10,520 nucleotides of DNA, taken from assembly GCA_024464195.1 (NCBI GenBank), contig JANHAK010000023.1, forward strand, positions 1 to 10,520. Reading direction: 5' to 3'. Numbering within the stretch: position 1 is the stretch's first letter; each line of letters begins with the position of its first letter. Shown in pieces: positions 1 to 7,376 of the stretch. The notes under the pieces are model-generated. The model worked only from the letters and a program-made list of their open reading frames with translations. It was not told the DNA's origin and did no database searches. A program made the translations under genes and the position numbers. This stretch comes from Methanomassiliicoccales archaeon. GTDB lineage: Archaea > Thermoplasmatota > Thermoplasmata > Methanomassiliicoccales > JACIVX01.

Positions 1-136
1 TGTATTCAGCAATAAGCGTTTTCAGCGCCTTTCGAACTTGTGAGGGAGAAAGATCCGTGGCCATGACAATTTCGGAGATGCTGATGGGCTCCGAAGAGGA
101 ATAAAGAACTGCTTCAACAACCCTCACGGGATCCAC
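1..136 (-). CDS. scpB: ScpB, segregation and condensation protein B (5' part, cut by window edge)
   Basis: ScpB is a winged-helix kleisin-associated (Kite) subunit; a dimer binds the middle of ScpA in the SMC-ScpA-ScpB condensin. Only the first 45 codons are present. They read VDPVRVVEAVLYSSSEPISI, then SEIVMATDLSPSQVRKALKT and LIAEY. This matches the usual ScpB opening: a helix (VEAVLYSSSEPIS) followed by the first winged helix-turn-helix. The start is taken as GTG at 136-134. It lies one base after the scpA stop and has GGTGAT (a match to the archaeal 16S tail complement) about five bases before it; an in-frame TGA lies just upstream. A second GTG at 127-125 is possible and would remove three residues. 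It is the third gene of smc-scpA-scpB and is presumably translated by coupling. Identity rests on a short fragment plus gene order. Confidence 0.85.
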   Translation of the reverse strand, partial: MDPVRVVEAVLYSSSEPISISEIVMATDLSPSQVRKALKTLIAEY

Positions 137-137
137 A

Positions 138-1055
138 TCACATCACCGCTTCACCATTCGAAAATGTGATTTCTGGCGTTGTCGCATCCTCAATCGCACC
201 AATATCCCATGGGACTCTTGCCTCGACGAAGATCTGGCCATACGGCAGATCATCCTGTGTGAGAGAGATCTTTCCCATTTTCGCAAGAAAGAGGAGTGAA
301 ACGAGAACCATAACTCGGTCTTCTTTCGATTCTTCCCAGAGGTCCTCGATGCTGATCACGCCAGGACCGCAACGCTGAATCCTTTGCCAGACGATCTCAA
401 CGTCCTTTTCAACGTCCTCAGAATGTGTTTTCTCATCGAACTTGATCCCAGCTTTTCGCATCTCCTCCCTAATTGCTGCTCTCCTAAGATTCGCTTCAGC
501 TTCCTTACGCGCCTCATCAAAAGCATCGAGTAGCTCAACTAGTGAGACCGGGCGCGAGCTACCACGTCTGATAGCTTCCGCGAGTTCAACATGGTCCAAG
601 ATATCGTATTCGAATGGCGCAGAATCCGTGGAGTTCGTTAGCATGTCAAGATGGTCGAAATCCCAATCGCTACAGAATAAGTCGTAAACCTCTGCCCTCT
701 GGTGCATCTCGAGGACTTTTTCACTCTGCAGCCTGAGGATCATCCATGCCATAAACATGAGTTTGCCTGCGACAATGAAATTGATTTCCTCATCCTGCAT
801 CTTTTCAGTGTAAAGTTTCGTGAACTGCACGAGGTCAATATCCCAAGGATCGAGATTGTTCGAGATAACAAGTTCGAAGACCAATTGTATCGCTCTGTCA
901 AGAGGGTTCGTCGTGATCGGTGGGGTTTGAGACTCCGCTTGATGCAAAAGCTCAAGGTAATGATCAATTCTTCTTGAACGATCGCCATCATCGATAATCG
1001 CCTTATGAAAGAGAAGATGATCAAGAATCGATGATGCGTTTTCACATATGGTCAT
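138..1055 (-). CDS. scpA: ScpA, kleisin subunit of the SMC condensin
   Basis: ScpA is the kleisin that bridges the two SMC heads: its N-terminal helices bind the SMC neck and its C-terminal winged helix binds the other head. The protein has 305 residues, somewhat longer than the usual 240-280. Visible parts are an N-terminal helical region with LDHLLFHKAIIDDGDR near residues 11-26; the family hallmark LDPWDIDLV at 68-76, followed by INFIVAGKLMFMAWMILRLQ at 91-110 and SEKVL; an acidic linker around 125-160; a charged helix at 175-215; and a C-terminal winged-helix stretch at about 220-280 (VISIEDLWEESKEDRVMVLV and onward). The ATG lies in the 4-base ATGA overlap with the smc stop and has GGAGGGGG just upstream, which supports this start. 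It is followed directly by scpB. The tail after residue 282 is probably disordered. The function is a firm family inference. Confidence 0.95.
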   Translation of the reverse strand: MTICENASSILDHLLFHKAIIDDGDRSRRIDHYLELLHQAESQTPPITTNPLDRAIQLVFELVISNNLDPWDIDLVQFTKLYTEKMQDEEINFIVAGKLMFMAWMILRLQSEKVLEMHQRAEVYDLFCSDWDFDHLDMLTNSTDSAPFEYDILDHVELAEAIRRGSSRPVSLVELLDAFDEARKEAEANLRRAAIREEMRKAGIKFDEKTHSEDVEKDVEIVWQRIQRCGPGVISIEDLWEESKEDRVMVLVSLLFLAKMGKISLTQDDLPYGQIFVEARVPWDIGAIEDATTPEITFSNGEAVM

Positions 1056-4000
1056 GCTACCCCCTCCGCAGTGTTCCCATTCGATTTAGCAGCATCCTCA
1101 TGGAAGTCCGCTATATCGCCGATGTTTGGTCTCATGATGACCGTACTGGTGCCTCCCTCTTGCTTTGTGACACCAATGATGTGATCAGCCTTATTTAGCG
1201 TGACCTTCCTCAGAGATATTTGTATGAACTGGGCAGTCTTCGAGGCACGCTGTATCCTGTGAGCTACTGTGTCTGCATTGACCGCATCGAGAAACATGTC
1301 CACCTCATCGAGCAGATAAAGCGGCGACGGCTGATATTCCTGAATGGCGAAGATAAATGCGAGTGCGGTAAGACTCTTCTCTCCCCCGCTGAGAGCTTCA
1401 AGCCTCAGCGTCTTCCCATTCTTTGGCTTTGCCCTGATGACCAGGCCTCCCTGGAAAGGATCCTCGGGATTTTCAAGAACAAGTTCCGCTTCTCCACCGC
1501 CAGACAATTCTGCGTACATCCTCTTGAAATTCTCGTTAACGGCTTCGTAGACCTTGAGAAGACCCATCTTCTTTTTCTCGTTCAGGTCTGCCATAAGTTT
1601 CAGCAGATCTCTTCTTTGATCCTCGAGCCTTTGTATTTCCGATTTCAGTTCGTCGTACCTTGCCTTCTTCGCATCGTAGTCTTCGATCGCCTTGAGATTG
1701 ACAGCACCCATCGAGGCAAGTTGCCTCTCGCATGAACTGATCTTTTCCTTTAAGGATTCTGATGAAGGTAGGGGATAGACGATTTGGACATTGTATTGTT
1801 TGATTTCCTCGTCGATCTCCTTGAGTTTATCCTCCGCGACCGACAATTTTGTTGTCAATCCAACGGAGAAATCTTTGATCGTCTCGATCTTCGATTGCAA
1901 TTTGTCTTTTTCTGCTTCAAGATTCGTTTTCTCCTTGAACAGCGCATCCCTTTTCTCCCTCAGCTCGTTAATTTCCTTGCCCATCGAGTCTTCGATCTTG
2001 AGCAGCGCCGTGAGCTCGACCCTAAACTGCTGCTCTTTCTCCGTTGCTTCTTTCGCTTCGTTCGTCAATTTTTCGATTTTCTCCTTCGCCTCTGCCTCCA
2101 TGGCATCAAGGTCTTCGACTCTTCTTCTGACCACATGTAACTTCCCTGAGATCGCTTCTTTCTGGGATCTTAGCTCAGAGACTTCGTTGATAAGTTCGAC
2201 AACTTCCCCCTGGAGATTCTTGAGCTCTTTCGATAGATCCATCGGTGCGAGATCACACATCTTTTTCTTTTCTTGTTCTTTGAGCTCAACAGCCTCAGCA
2301 ATTTCCTTCGTCAGCTGGTCTATTTTTTCTGCGATCGATGTGAGGGATTTCTCGACTTCTTCCTTTTCTTTTCTTCTCGCTTCGAGGTCACTTCTAACCT
2401 TGAGCAACCTCGCCTTGATTTCCTCTTTTCTTGACTCGAGGGCTTTCAGCCGCACGTCATTCGCGCCACCCGCGCTATTCAATTCGCGAATCCTATTTTC
2501 AATTTCAATAAGTTCAGCCCTGACCTTTCTCAACTCCTCCCCGACTTTCTCAGCCTCGTCGGTCGCCTTTCTTAACTCTTCACCAATTTCGTCAAGCTTG
2601 CTCTTTGAGGCAGACCCGAATTTGACCTGAGTTCCCTCGATCGTCCCCCCGATCATCGCACCAGAAGCTTCTAGCAACTCGCCCTCGAGTGTCACGAGGC
2701 GAACTCCTCCCATGAACCTTCTTGCTTTTTCGAGCGTTTCCATAACAACGGTGTCGCCGAAGACATACCAGAATGCTGGCCTATACTTTTCATCGAATTT
2801 CACGAGATCAATCGCGTAACCGAGGGATTCCTTTTCTGCAAGAATCGCCTTACCCCTTGGCTTTCCATCGAGCATCTTGTTGAGAGGTAAGAAGATCGCC
2901 CTGCCGAGGTTATTCTTTTTCAAATATTCGATCGCCTGTGCGGCCACCTCATCATCGTCAACAACAATTGACTGCATTCTTGCGCCTGCGGCGACATTCA
3001 GCGCTGTTTGGTATTTTTCGTCGACCTCAGCGAGTTCTGCAATCGTCCCGTGAATTCCCTTAAGTTCCCTACGATCACGCGCTTCAAGGATGCTGCGAAC
3101 CGCACGTGTATATCCCTTCGCGACGCTTTCGAGAGCTTCCTGCTCAGCCTTCAAGTGATTGTATTCTCGCGTGAGACGCTGAATTGCCTGCTCAAGCTCA
3201 TCCGCCTGACGGCTCAATTTTGACTCGAGATTCTTTTTCGAAAGATACTGCTCCTGGAGCGCTTTTATTTCCTTCACTGAATCTTTATCGGCGCTCCTGA
3301 GGGTCTTGATATTCCATTCGGCATCGTTGATTTCAAACTCAAGGCTCTTTCTCGATTCCTCGAGGAGGGAAATCTCTGATTCAATCCTGCTCTTTTTCTC
3401 CTCCAGTCTCTCCCGCTCCATCGAAAGCGCGTGGAGATTCTCCTCTTTTGCTTTGATTTCCTCCTCGAGAGAAGAGATCTTTTGCTTCAACGATTGAAGT
3501 TCTTCGTCGAACGCGCCAACTCTGTTCTGAATCTCTTCAAGAGCTTGTTTCTTTGACGAGAGTAATTCAGACCTGCTCTGCAGCTGCGAATCGAGATTCT
3601 TCAACTCGCTTTCCAGTCGCTCGACTTCAGGGGAAAGCTGCTCCCTTTCCTCTTTTTTAGTTTGTAAAGATTCTTCAATTTCTTTTGTACTTTCCAGAGC
3701 TCTTTCGGCTTGATCGCGCAACCTGGCAATTTGGATCTTCGCAAAATCGATTTTCTCCTTGAGTTCCTTGAAACTCTCCCCGCCTTTTTTCGAGGTTTCG
3801 TCTTCGATTTCTTTTATCCGAAGTTCCATTTCGTTGATCTTTTTTGATATTTCGTCCTTTCTCAGCTGATGATCGTTGAATTCCCGATTATATTGTTCAA
3901 TCTGGCTCTTTATCGAATCGATCTCAGTAAGAACACTTTCTCTCCTCTTGTGCGCGAGCTGCGCTTTTGAAAGACTGAGGGTGTTTTTAATTTCGAGGTA

Positions 4001-4657
4001 CTTAAGCGCTGATTCCCTCTCCCCCTTAAGTTGCTCGATCTGCTTTTCGAGTTCATTCATGATGATGGTGATTCTCTCTATATTCTGCTCTGCTTCCTTC
4101 CTTTCATTTTCTGCCTTTGCTATTTCTTCATCGTACCTGCTGATACCAGAAATATCGTCGAGAATTCTTCTTCTCTCAATATTTGACATCTCAACGATCT
4201 TCGTCACATCGCCCTGCTGGACAAAATTGTATCCATCAGCACTGATTCTTGCATGTGATAACAACGATTCAAACTCCGTTAGTGTTGACTTTCGATCATT
4301 GACATAGAAATATGAATTATAACCATCTCCTGCGTCCGAAAGCTTGACGAGCCTTGTCAGCTTGACAGTATCGGAATCAATGGGGATGAGCCGGTCTTTA
4401 TTATCAAAAATGAGCGAGACTTTTGTATATTTTGCTGGCTGTTTTGAATTGCCGCCGTTGAAAATGAGATCTGTGAGTTTACCAGCCCGAATTGCCCTTG
4501 AACTTTTCGGACCGAGCACAAAGAGAATTGCATCGGAGATGTTCGATTTTCCAGATCCATTTGGTCCCGTCACGGCGGTGTACCCTTCTAAAAGGGGGAT
4601 CGTTAACTTCTTGCCGAAAGATTTGAAATTTTCCAGTTCAATTTGCTTCAAGAACAT
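1052..4657 (-). CDS. smc: SMC chromosome segregation ATPase
   Basis: SMC is the ATPase core of condensin; two copies dimerise at the hinge, clamp DNA and extrude loops with ScpA/ScpB. At 1201 residues it is full length. Seen in order: N-terminal head beginning MFLKQIELENFKSFG; Walker A GPNGSGKS at 31-38; R-loop arginine in SSRAIRAGK (about R57); Q-loop QQGD at 147-150; long heptad-rich coiled coil at about 175-515; hinge at about 520-680 with GARMQSIVVD (559-568) and the glycine-rich LEGELLEASGAMIGGT (657-672); return coil at about 685-1035; signature LSGGEKS at 1089-1095; Walker B YLLDEVD at 1114-1120 with catalytic Glu1118. After Walker B the switch region reads ISLRK. Bacterial SMCs have THRK there, while archaeal and eukaryotic SMCs also lack the histidine. 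The ATG has GGGGG six bases upstream. It is first in the operon with scpA and scpB. All ATPase motifs look intact. Confidence 0.98.
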   Translation of the reverse strand: MFLKQIELENFKSFGKKLTIPLLEGYTAVTGPNGSGKSNISDAILFVLGPKSSRAIRAGKLTDLIFNGGNSKQPAKYTKVSLIFDNKDRLIPIDSDTVKLTRLVKLSDAGDGYNSYFYVNDRKSTLTEFESLLSHARISADGYNFVQQGDVTKIVEMSNIERRRILDDISGISRYDEEIAKAENERKEAEQNIERITIIMNELEKQIEQLKGERESALKYLEIKNTLSLSKAQLAHKRRESVLTEIDSIKSQIEQYNREFNDHQLRKDEISKKINEMELRIKEIEDETSKKGGESFKELKEKIDFAKIQIARLRDQAERALESTKEIEESLQTKKEEREQLSPEVERLESELKNLDSQLQSRSELLSSKKQALEEIQNRVGAFDEELQSLKQKISSLEEEIKAKEENLHALSMERERLEEKKSRIESEISLLEESRKSLEFEINDAEWNIKTLRSADKDSVKEIKALQEQYLSKKNLESKLSRQADELEQAIQRLTREYNHLKAEQEALESVAKGYTRAVRSILEARDRRELKGIHGTIAELAEVDEKYQTALNVAAGARMQSIVVDDDEVAAQAIEYLKKNNLGRAIFLPLNKMLDGKPRGKAILAEKESLGYAIDLVKFDEKYRPAFWYVFGDTVVMETLEKARRFMGGVRLVTLEGELLEASGAMIGGTIEGTQVKFGSASKSKLDEIGEELRKATDEAEKVGEELRKVRAELIEIENRIRELNSAGGANDVRLKALESRKEEIKARLLKVRSDLEARRKEKEEVEKSLTSIAEKIDQLTKEIAEAVELKEQEKKKMCDLAPMDLSKELKNLQGEVVELINEVSELRSQKEAISGKLHVVRRRVEDLDAMEAEAKEKIEKLTNEAKEATEKEQQFRVELTALLKIEDSMGKEINELREKRDALFKEKTNLEAEKDKLQSKIETIKDFSVGLTTKLSVAEDKLKEIDEEIKQYNVQIVYPLPSSESLKEKISSCERQLASMGAVNLKAIEDYDAKKARYDELKSEIQRLEDQRRDLLKLMADLNEKKKMGLLKVYEAVNENFKRMYAELSGGGEAELVLENPEDPFQGGLVIRAKPKNGKTLRLEALSGGEKSLTALAFIFAIQEYQPSPLYLLDEVDMFLDAVNADTVAHRIQRASKTAQFIQISLRKVTLNKADHIIGVTKQEGGTSTVIMRPNIGDIADFHEDAAKSNGNTAEGVA

Positions 4658-4663
4658 ATAATT

Positions 4664-4668
4664 CCCCC
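4664..4668 (-). promoter_or_regulatory. Ribosome binding site of smc
   Basis: On the minus strand GGGGG lies six bases before the smc ATG (4657-4655). It is G-rich but an imperfect Shine-Dalgarno match. It supports the ATG because the preceding minus-strand sequence offers no better start that would extend the standard MFLKQIELENFKSF opening. Confidence 0.5.
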
Positions 4669-4733
4669 GGTATGAGGTAATAAAAAGGCTCTGCTCGATG
4701 AATTAACAAGCACTTTCACATCCCATCCCACTA

Positions 4734-4759
4734 GTCCGACGGTTGTCGGACAAATTTGT
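4734..4759. promoter_or_regulatory. Overlapping palindromes upstream of smc, candidate operator
   Basis: Three perfect inverted repeats share these 26 bases: GTCCGAC/GTCGGAC around a 4-base centre GGTT (4734-4751); TTGTC-G-GACAA (4743-4753); and the 10-base palindrome ACAAATTTGT (4750-4759). The TATA-like box at 4774-4781 on the minus strand would start transcription about 25 bases downstream, near 4750, so the cluster would sit on the start site, where archaeal repressors commonly act. The palindromes are seen directly; the operator role is inference. A short RNA hairpin in the smc leader is the alternative. Confidence 0.45.
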
Positions 4760-4773
4760 TATTTATTCTTTGA

Positions 4774-4781
4774 TATTTAAA
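4774..4781 (-). promoter_or_regulatory. TATA-like box, probable smc operon promoter
   Basis: The minus strand reads TTTAAATA, close to the archaeal TATA consensus, about 117 bases before the smc ATG. It lies inside the self-complementary ATTTAAAT and so could also direct plus-strand transcription. A weaker alternative for smc is CTTTTTATTA near 4678-4687, which would give a nearly leaderless message. No factor B element could be judged with certainty. Confidence 0.35.
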
Positions 4782-5210
4782 TGTTAGGTAAAGTATCTCA
4801 TATTATGAAAAGGTATTGGCTATTTTTAGGAAAACCACTATGATGCGATAGAAAGCGACAAATTGGTAAATTTTACTTTCACAAACAATGAGATATCAGG
4901 AATTTAAGAGAACGATTGTCTTTTTTTATTTCAAGTCTAGAAGATTAATACCGCTCATGCCCCAGTGTAGAAGGCGATTTTAACCGCTTATTTTTCAGCT
5001 TCATTGAAATCTTCGTATGTGAGCAAATCACCCAGCATATTCAAGATTCCTCATGGTCTTTTTTTCAAAAGATACAAACTAAGACAAGAAATGAGACTTC
5101 CAGATAATTTATTCTTGAGAACTCGATGAAGCCAACGACATTTTAGAAAAGATTATTGAAGAGATCTTGCTATACTCGGCTTCAATCTCTAAAAAACAGG
5201 ATGGGGTGCG
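4782..5210. other. Intergenic region between smc and the transporter gene, no gene recognised
   Basis: This is the AT-rich rest of the divergent spacer. No start codon with a ribosome binding site leads to a reading frame longer than a few dozen residues. The plus strand has a 12-codon frame at 4805-4843 (MKRYWLFLGKPL) about 25 bases after the bidirectional TATA-like sequence. The minus strand has short broken frames around 4950-5045, including one reading MLGDLLTYEDFNEAEK before a stop. Neither is convincing. A weak TATA-like CTATACT at 5170-5176 lies a suitable distance from the transporter ATG (5211). T-rich tracts occur at 4920-4927 and 5059-5065. I recognise no RNA gene. Confidence 0.5.
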
Positions 5211-6533
5211 ATGAAGAAGAACGAAGAGAGCTGGTACTACACATTCTTGCCATACAACATTGCGGGTGGAAGCACCTCTCCACTTATTCCGCTCTTTGTT
5301 ACTGAGGGACTTAAAGGTAGTCTAACCCAGGTGGGCATCGTCAGCGCTATTTCATCGATCGCCTCTGTCCCGGGCAATATTCTCTGGGGGAATTTATCAG
5401 ATACAACGAAAAAACGTCGCCCCTTCGTCCTCCTCGGATTCGGAGGCATGGCGTTTGCATTGTTCATGATGGCGATTTCCACGACCATTTCCTCATATTA
5501 TCTCGCCAACTTCTTCTTCGGTCTTCTTGCATGTGCCGCAGCACCTGTGGGCACTGTGCTCGTTCTTGAATCGTTTGGAAAGCATGAATGGGCAAGAAGA
5601 TTAGGAGATTTCAGTAAAGTTGGCGGTATCGGTTGGGTTGCTGGTCTCATACTAGGTTCTTTATGGCTGGAATTCATGCCAGGGGCAAAAGAATCAGTTT
5701 TTTCCTTACGAGGGCTCTTCCTCGTCGCGAGCTTGCTCGCCCTCGCCTCGTTATTCCTCGCGTTGAAATGGGTTCCTGAACCGGAAGAGAAGGTCAGGAG
5801 GGAACACATTGAAAAAAATATTTTGGATCAGCCACTCATCGTCTTCGAAAAAGTCAAATATTTTCCTCACAGGCTTCTTCATGTTCTTCGAATCAGCACA
5901 AGAAATCTCAGCATGCGAAATTTTCCTTCGAATTTAAAAAAGTATTACATCATGACATTTCTTGCATTCACGGGTTTTCTCACGTTCTATGTGGGTCTTC
6001 CAATTTATCTGAGAAACTATGTTGGTGTTTCTAACTCAGAAGTTTTCGTTGTTTTTCTCGCGAGCTCAGCGGTTTCAGCGATTACCTACTCGATTGCGGG
6101 GAGATGGGTTGCACGTTTTGGCGGAAAGAAGACGCAACTGGCTGCGTTTGTTGGAAGAATCGTCCTTTTTCCGTCTTTCTTCGCTGTCACCTTCCTTCCT
6201 CTGACCAAAGAGTGGCTAATCATCACTCTTTGCATCCTTCACGGACTGATCGGTTTTTGCTGGGCAAACCTCAGTGTCGCGGGAAACGCGCTCGTCTCGA
6301 ACATGTCGTACTCGGAATTTCGAACAGAATCTCTCGGTATTTATAGCGCAATCCAAGGTCTTGGATCGATCATGGGATCATTCATCGGAGGTATCATAGC
6401 TGAGTATTTCGGTTTCTTTGCGACATTCGTCATCGCATCCCTTTTTGTCCTCTGTGCGGCAATCATTCTAATGATCCTCGATGTGGAAAAAGGACCGTCA
6501 GAACAAGCAGATCAGCACGCTATTCATACATGA
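5211..6533 (+). CDS. Major facilitator superfamily transporter, substrate unknown
   Basis: This is an inner-membrane secondary transporter of 440 residues, the normal length for a 12-helix MFS protein. Motif A between helices 2 and 3 is clear: GNLSDTTKKRRP at 60-71. A weaker copy, GRWVARFGGKK at 297-307, sits at the equivalent place in the second half. Estimated membrane helices: 11-31, 38-60, 72-91, 95-117, 134-156, 165-187, then a charged cytoplasmic loop of about 57 residues (188-244), then 245-267, 275-296, 310-330, 334-355, 375-397 and 399-423. The N-terminus is short and charged with no signal peptide. The ATG at 5211 has GGGGTG just upstream. It appears to stand alone: its upstream neighbour is divergent and its downstream neighbour converges after 14 bases. 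Nothing nearby shows the substrate; sugar, drug or metabolite export are all possible. Confidence 0.92.
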   Translation: MKKNEESWYYTFLPYNIAGGSTSPLIPLFVTEGLKGSLTQVGIVSAISSIASVPGNILWGNLSDTTKKRRPFVLLGFGGMAFALFMMAISTTISSYYLANFFFGLLACAAAPVGTVLVLESFGKHEWARRLGDFSKVGGIGWVAGLILGSLWLEFMPGAKESVFSLRGLFLVASLLALASLFLALKWVPEPEEKVRREHIEKNILDQPLIVFEKVKYFPHRLLHVLRISTRNLSMRNFPSNLKKYYIMTFLAFTGFLTFYVGLPIYLRNYVGVSNSEVFVVFLASSAVSAITYSIAGRWVARFGGKKTQLAAFVGRIVLFPSFFAVTFLPLTKEWLIITLCILHGLIGFCWANLSVAGNALVSNMSYSEFRTESLGIYSAIQGLGSIMGSFIGGIIAEYFGFFATFVIASLFVLCAAIILMILDVEKGPSEQADQHAIHT

Positions 6534-6547
6534 AGGAGCATGAAAGA

Positions 6548-7003
6548 TTATTTCTGTCTGATTGCACCCGCGATTTTTCTTCCAAAAGTAACGGCTTTGG
6601 CCTCTTCTCCAGGTGCAAGAGGCCCCTTCATGTTCTCGACGATAAACCATTCTCCCGGAACGGCAATTTTCATTCCAGCACGTTCCATCATTTTCTGAAT
6701 CTTCTGAGCGCCGCCTTTCGAAGCCTTGTCGAATCTCGTATCAAAGGCCGCTCCAATCTTTCCGGACGCACCAGTCTTAATTGCAGATTTCAAAACTTTC
6801 TTAATCGCTCCAGTTGCACTTCCAACATGAGTAGGACTTCCCAAGACCCAAACATCTGCAGATTTGAAATCATCCGCTGTGACCGAATCCGCTTTTTTGC
6901 AAGTTACATCGTTGAGGCCAACTTCCTTCATGCCAGCGCATATGGACAAAGCAATCTTTTCCGTATTCCCATATGACGAATCATAAACGACCAGGACTTT
7001 CAT
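6548..7003 (-). CDS. Flavodoxin (FMN electron carrier)
   Basis: This is a 151-residue short-chain flavodoxin, a soluble cytoplasmic one-electron carrier that can replace ferredoxin. It opens with strand MKVLVVYDS and the FMN phosphate loop SSYGNT at 9-14 (family pattern T/S-x-T-G-x-T, with Y-G-N-T here). The second FMN loop is GSPTHVGSATG at 55-65, followed by AAFDTRF at 85-91. The C-terminus, PGEWFIVENMKGPLAPGEEA followed by KAVTFGRKIA, is the usual last strand and helix of archaeal flavodoxins. Redox partners cannot be read from the neighbours: it faces a transporter and lies downstream of a tRNA. The ATG has GGTGAT three bases upstream. In-frame extension is blocked by a TGA seven codons upstream. 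A WrbA or flavodoxin-domain oxidase is unlikely because the protein ends after a single flavodoxin fold. Confidence 0.93.
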   Translation of the reverse strand: MKVLVVYDSSYGNTEKIALSICAGMKEVGLNDVTCKKADSVTADDFKSADVWVLGSPTHVGSATGAIKKVLKSAIKTGASGKIGAAFDTRFDKASKGGAQKIQKMMERAGMKIAVPGEWFIVENMKGPLAPGEEAKAVTFGRKIAGAIRQK

Positions 7004-7007
7004 GATA

Positions 7008-7025
7008 TCACCAATAATTGATCAT
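7008..7025 (-). CDS. Five-codon upstream ORF in the flavodoxin leader
   Basis: On the minus strand a strong Shine-Dalgarno, GGGGAGGT (7037-7030), lies four bases before an ATG that opens the frame MINYW and then stops (TGA). The stop ends four bases before the flavodoxin ATG, and the flavodoxin's own GGTGAT site overlaps the last codons of the mini-ORF. The ribosome site of the mini-ORF is the better of the two. It may load ribosomes that reinitiate at flavodoxin, or it may be a chance ATG behind a distant Shine-Dalgarno for flavodoxin. No peptide function is suggested. Confidence 0.35.
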   Translation of the reverse strand: MINYW

Positions 7026-7095
7026 TGATACCTCCCCTTATACAATTTGCGTATCTTTAGGGTGGAACATCGAAGGAATTCTGAAATCACTATTG

Positions 7096-7105
7096 AAATT
7101 TAAAA
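7096..7105 (-). promoter_or_regulatory. TATA-like box, candidate flavodoxin promoter
   Basis: The minus strand reads TTTTAAATTT about 95 bases upstream of the flavodoxin ATG. It would start transcription near 7075 and give a leader that includes the mini-ORF. A second candidate, TTGTATAA at 7039-7046, is so close that the transcript would begin after the strong GGGGAGGT and leave only GGTGAT to serve flavodoxin. Confidence 0.3.
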
Positions 7106-7219
7106 GACGAATACAGTCGACTCTATATCCAGATTCACGAGCTACCACTGAATTCCTTATTACCAAAGAATACTAAAATCACGAACAAAGAATCATTCCA
7201 AAATCGTAAATAAAGAAAG

Positions 7220-7304
7220 TGCAGGGAGGAGGATTTGAACCCCCGAACGCCTACGCGACGAGACCCTGAATCTCGCACCGTTGGCCAGGCTTGGTTATCC
7301 CTGC
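7220..7304 (-). tRNA. tRNA-Leu, anticodon CAG
   Basis: An 85-base class II tRNA on the minus strand. The acceptor stem GCAGGGA/TCCCTGC pairs over all 7 bases, with discriminator A at 7220. The D arm is ACC/GGT around a loop with the conserved GG. The anticodon stem CGAGA/TCTCG closes the 7-base loop TTCAGGG, giving anticodon CAG (leucine codon CUG). The long variable arm (stem CGC/GCG, about 14 bases) is the class II mark of leucine and serine tRNAs. The T stem GGGGG/CCTCC has one G-U pair and loop TTCAAAT. CCA is not encoded: the next bases are CTT. The anticodon loop has the normal 7 bases, so there is no intron there. A T-rich stretch follows and probably ends the transcript. Confidence 0.97.
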
Positions 7305-7335
7305 AACTAGATTAAGAAAGAGAGATACCGTCGCG

Positions 7336-7344
7336 ATACTAAAA
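7336..7344 (-). promoter_or_regulatory. TATA-like box of tRNA-Leu
   Basis: The minus strand reads TTTTAGTAT, about 32 bases before the 5' end of the mature tRNA. This is a suitable distance for a start a few bases upstream of the tRNA. It is an imperfect TATA match, chosen by position. Confidence 0.45.
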
Positions 7345-7352
7345 CCTTACCC

Positions 7353-7373
7353 AATACTCAATCCATGAGTATT
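7353..7373. repeat. Perfect 8-bp inverted repeat (first of a pair)
   Basis: The arms AATACTCA and TGAGTATT flank a 5-base centre. It lies just upstream of the tRNA-Leu TATA-like box and about 125 bases before the phosphoesterase start, in the spacer between these two divergent genes. It could be a protein-binding site or a hairpin. No T run follows on either strand, so a terminator is less likely. Confidence 0.6.
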
Positions 7374-7376
7374 TAG

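Noticed and set aside
1791..2630. A 279-codon plus-strand open frame opposite smc
   Set aside because: It is very rich in Ser, Phe and Leu, lies antisense to the SMC coiled coil and has no recognisable domain. This is the usual shadow of a Glu/Lys-rich coiled-coil gene.
4805..4843. A 12-codon frame (MKRYWLFLGKPL) after the bidirectional TATA-like sequence
   Set aside because: Too short, without a ribosome site and without any recognisable feature; leaderless translation is possible but nothing supports it.
4971..4996. A possible hairpin (GGCG...CGCT) followed by ATTTTTC that could end a plus-strand transcript
   Set aside because: The stem is short and imperfect, and no gene lies upstream of it to terminate.
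7220..7304. tRNA-Leu as an integration (att) site of a mobile element
   Set aside because: No repeat of the tRNA 3' end, integrase or phage-like gene is visible in the window.
7324..7339. Direct repeat GATAC ... GATAC beside the tRNA-Leu promoter
   Set aside because: Only five bases long, expected by chance.
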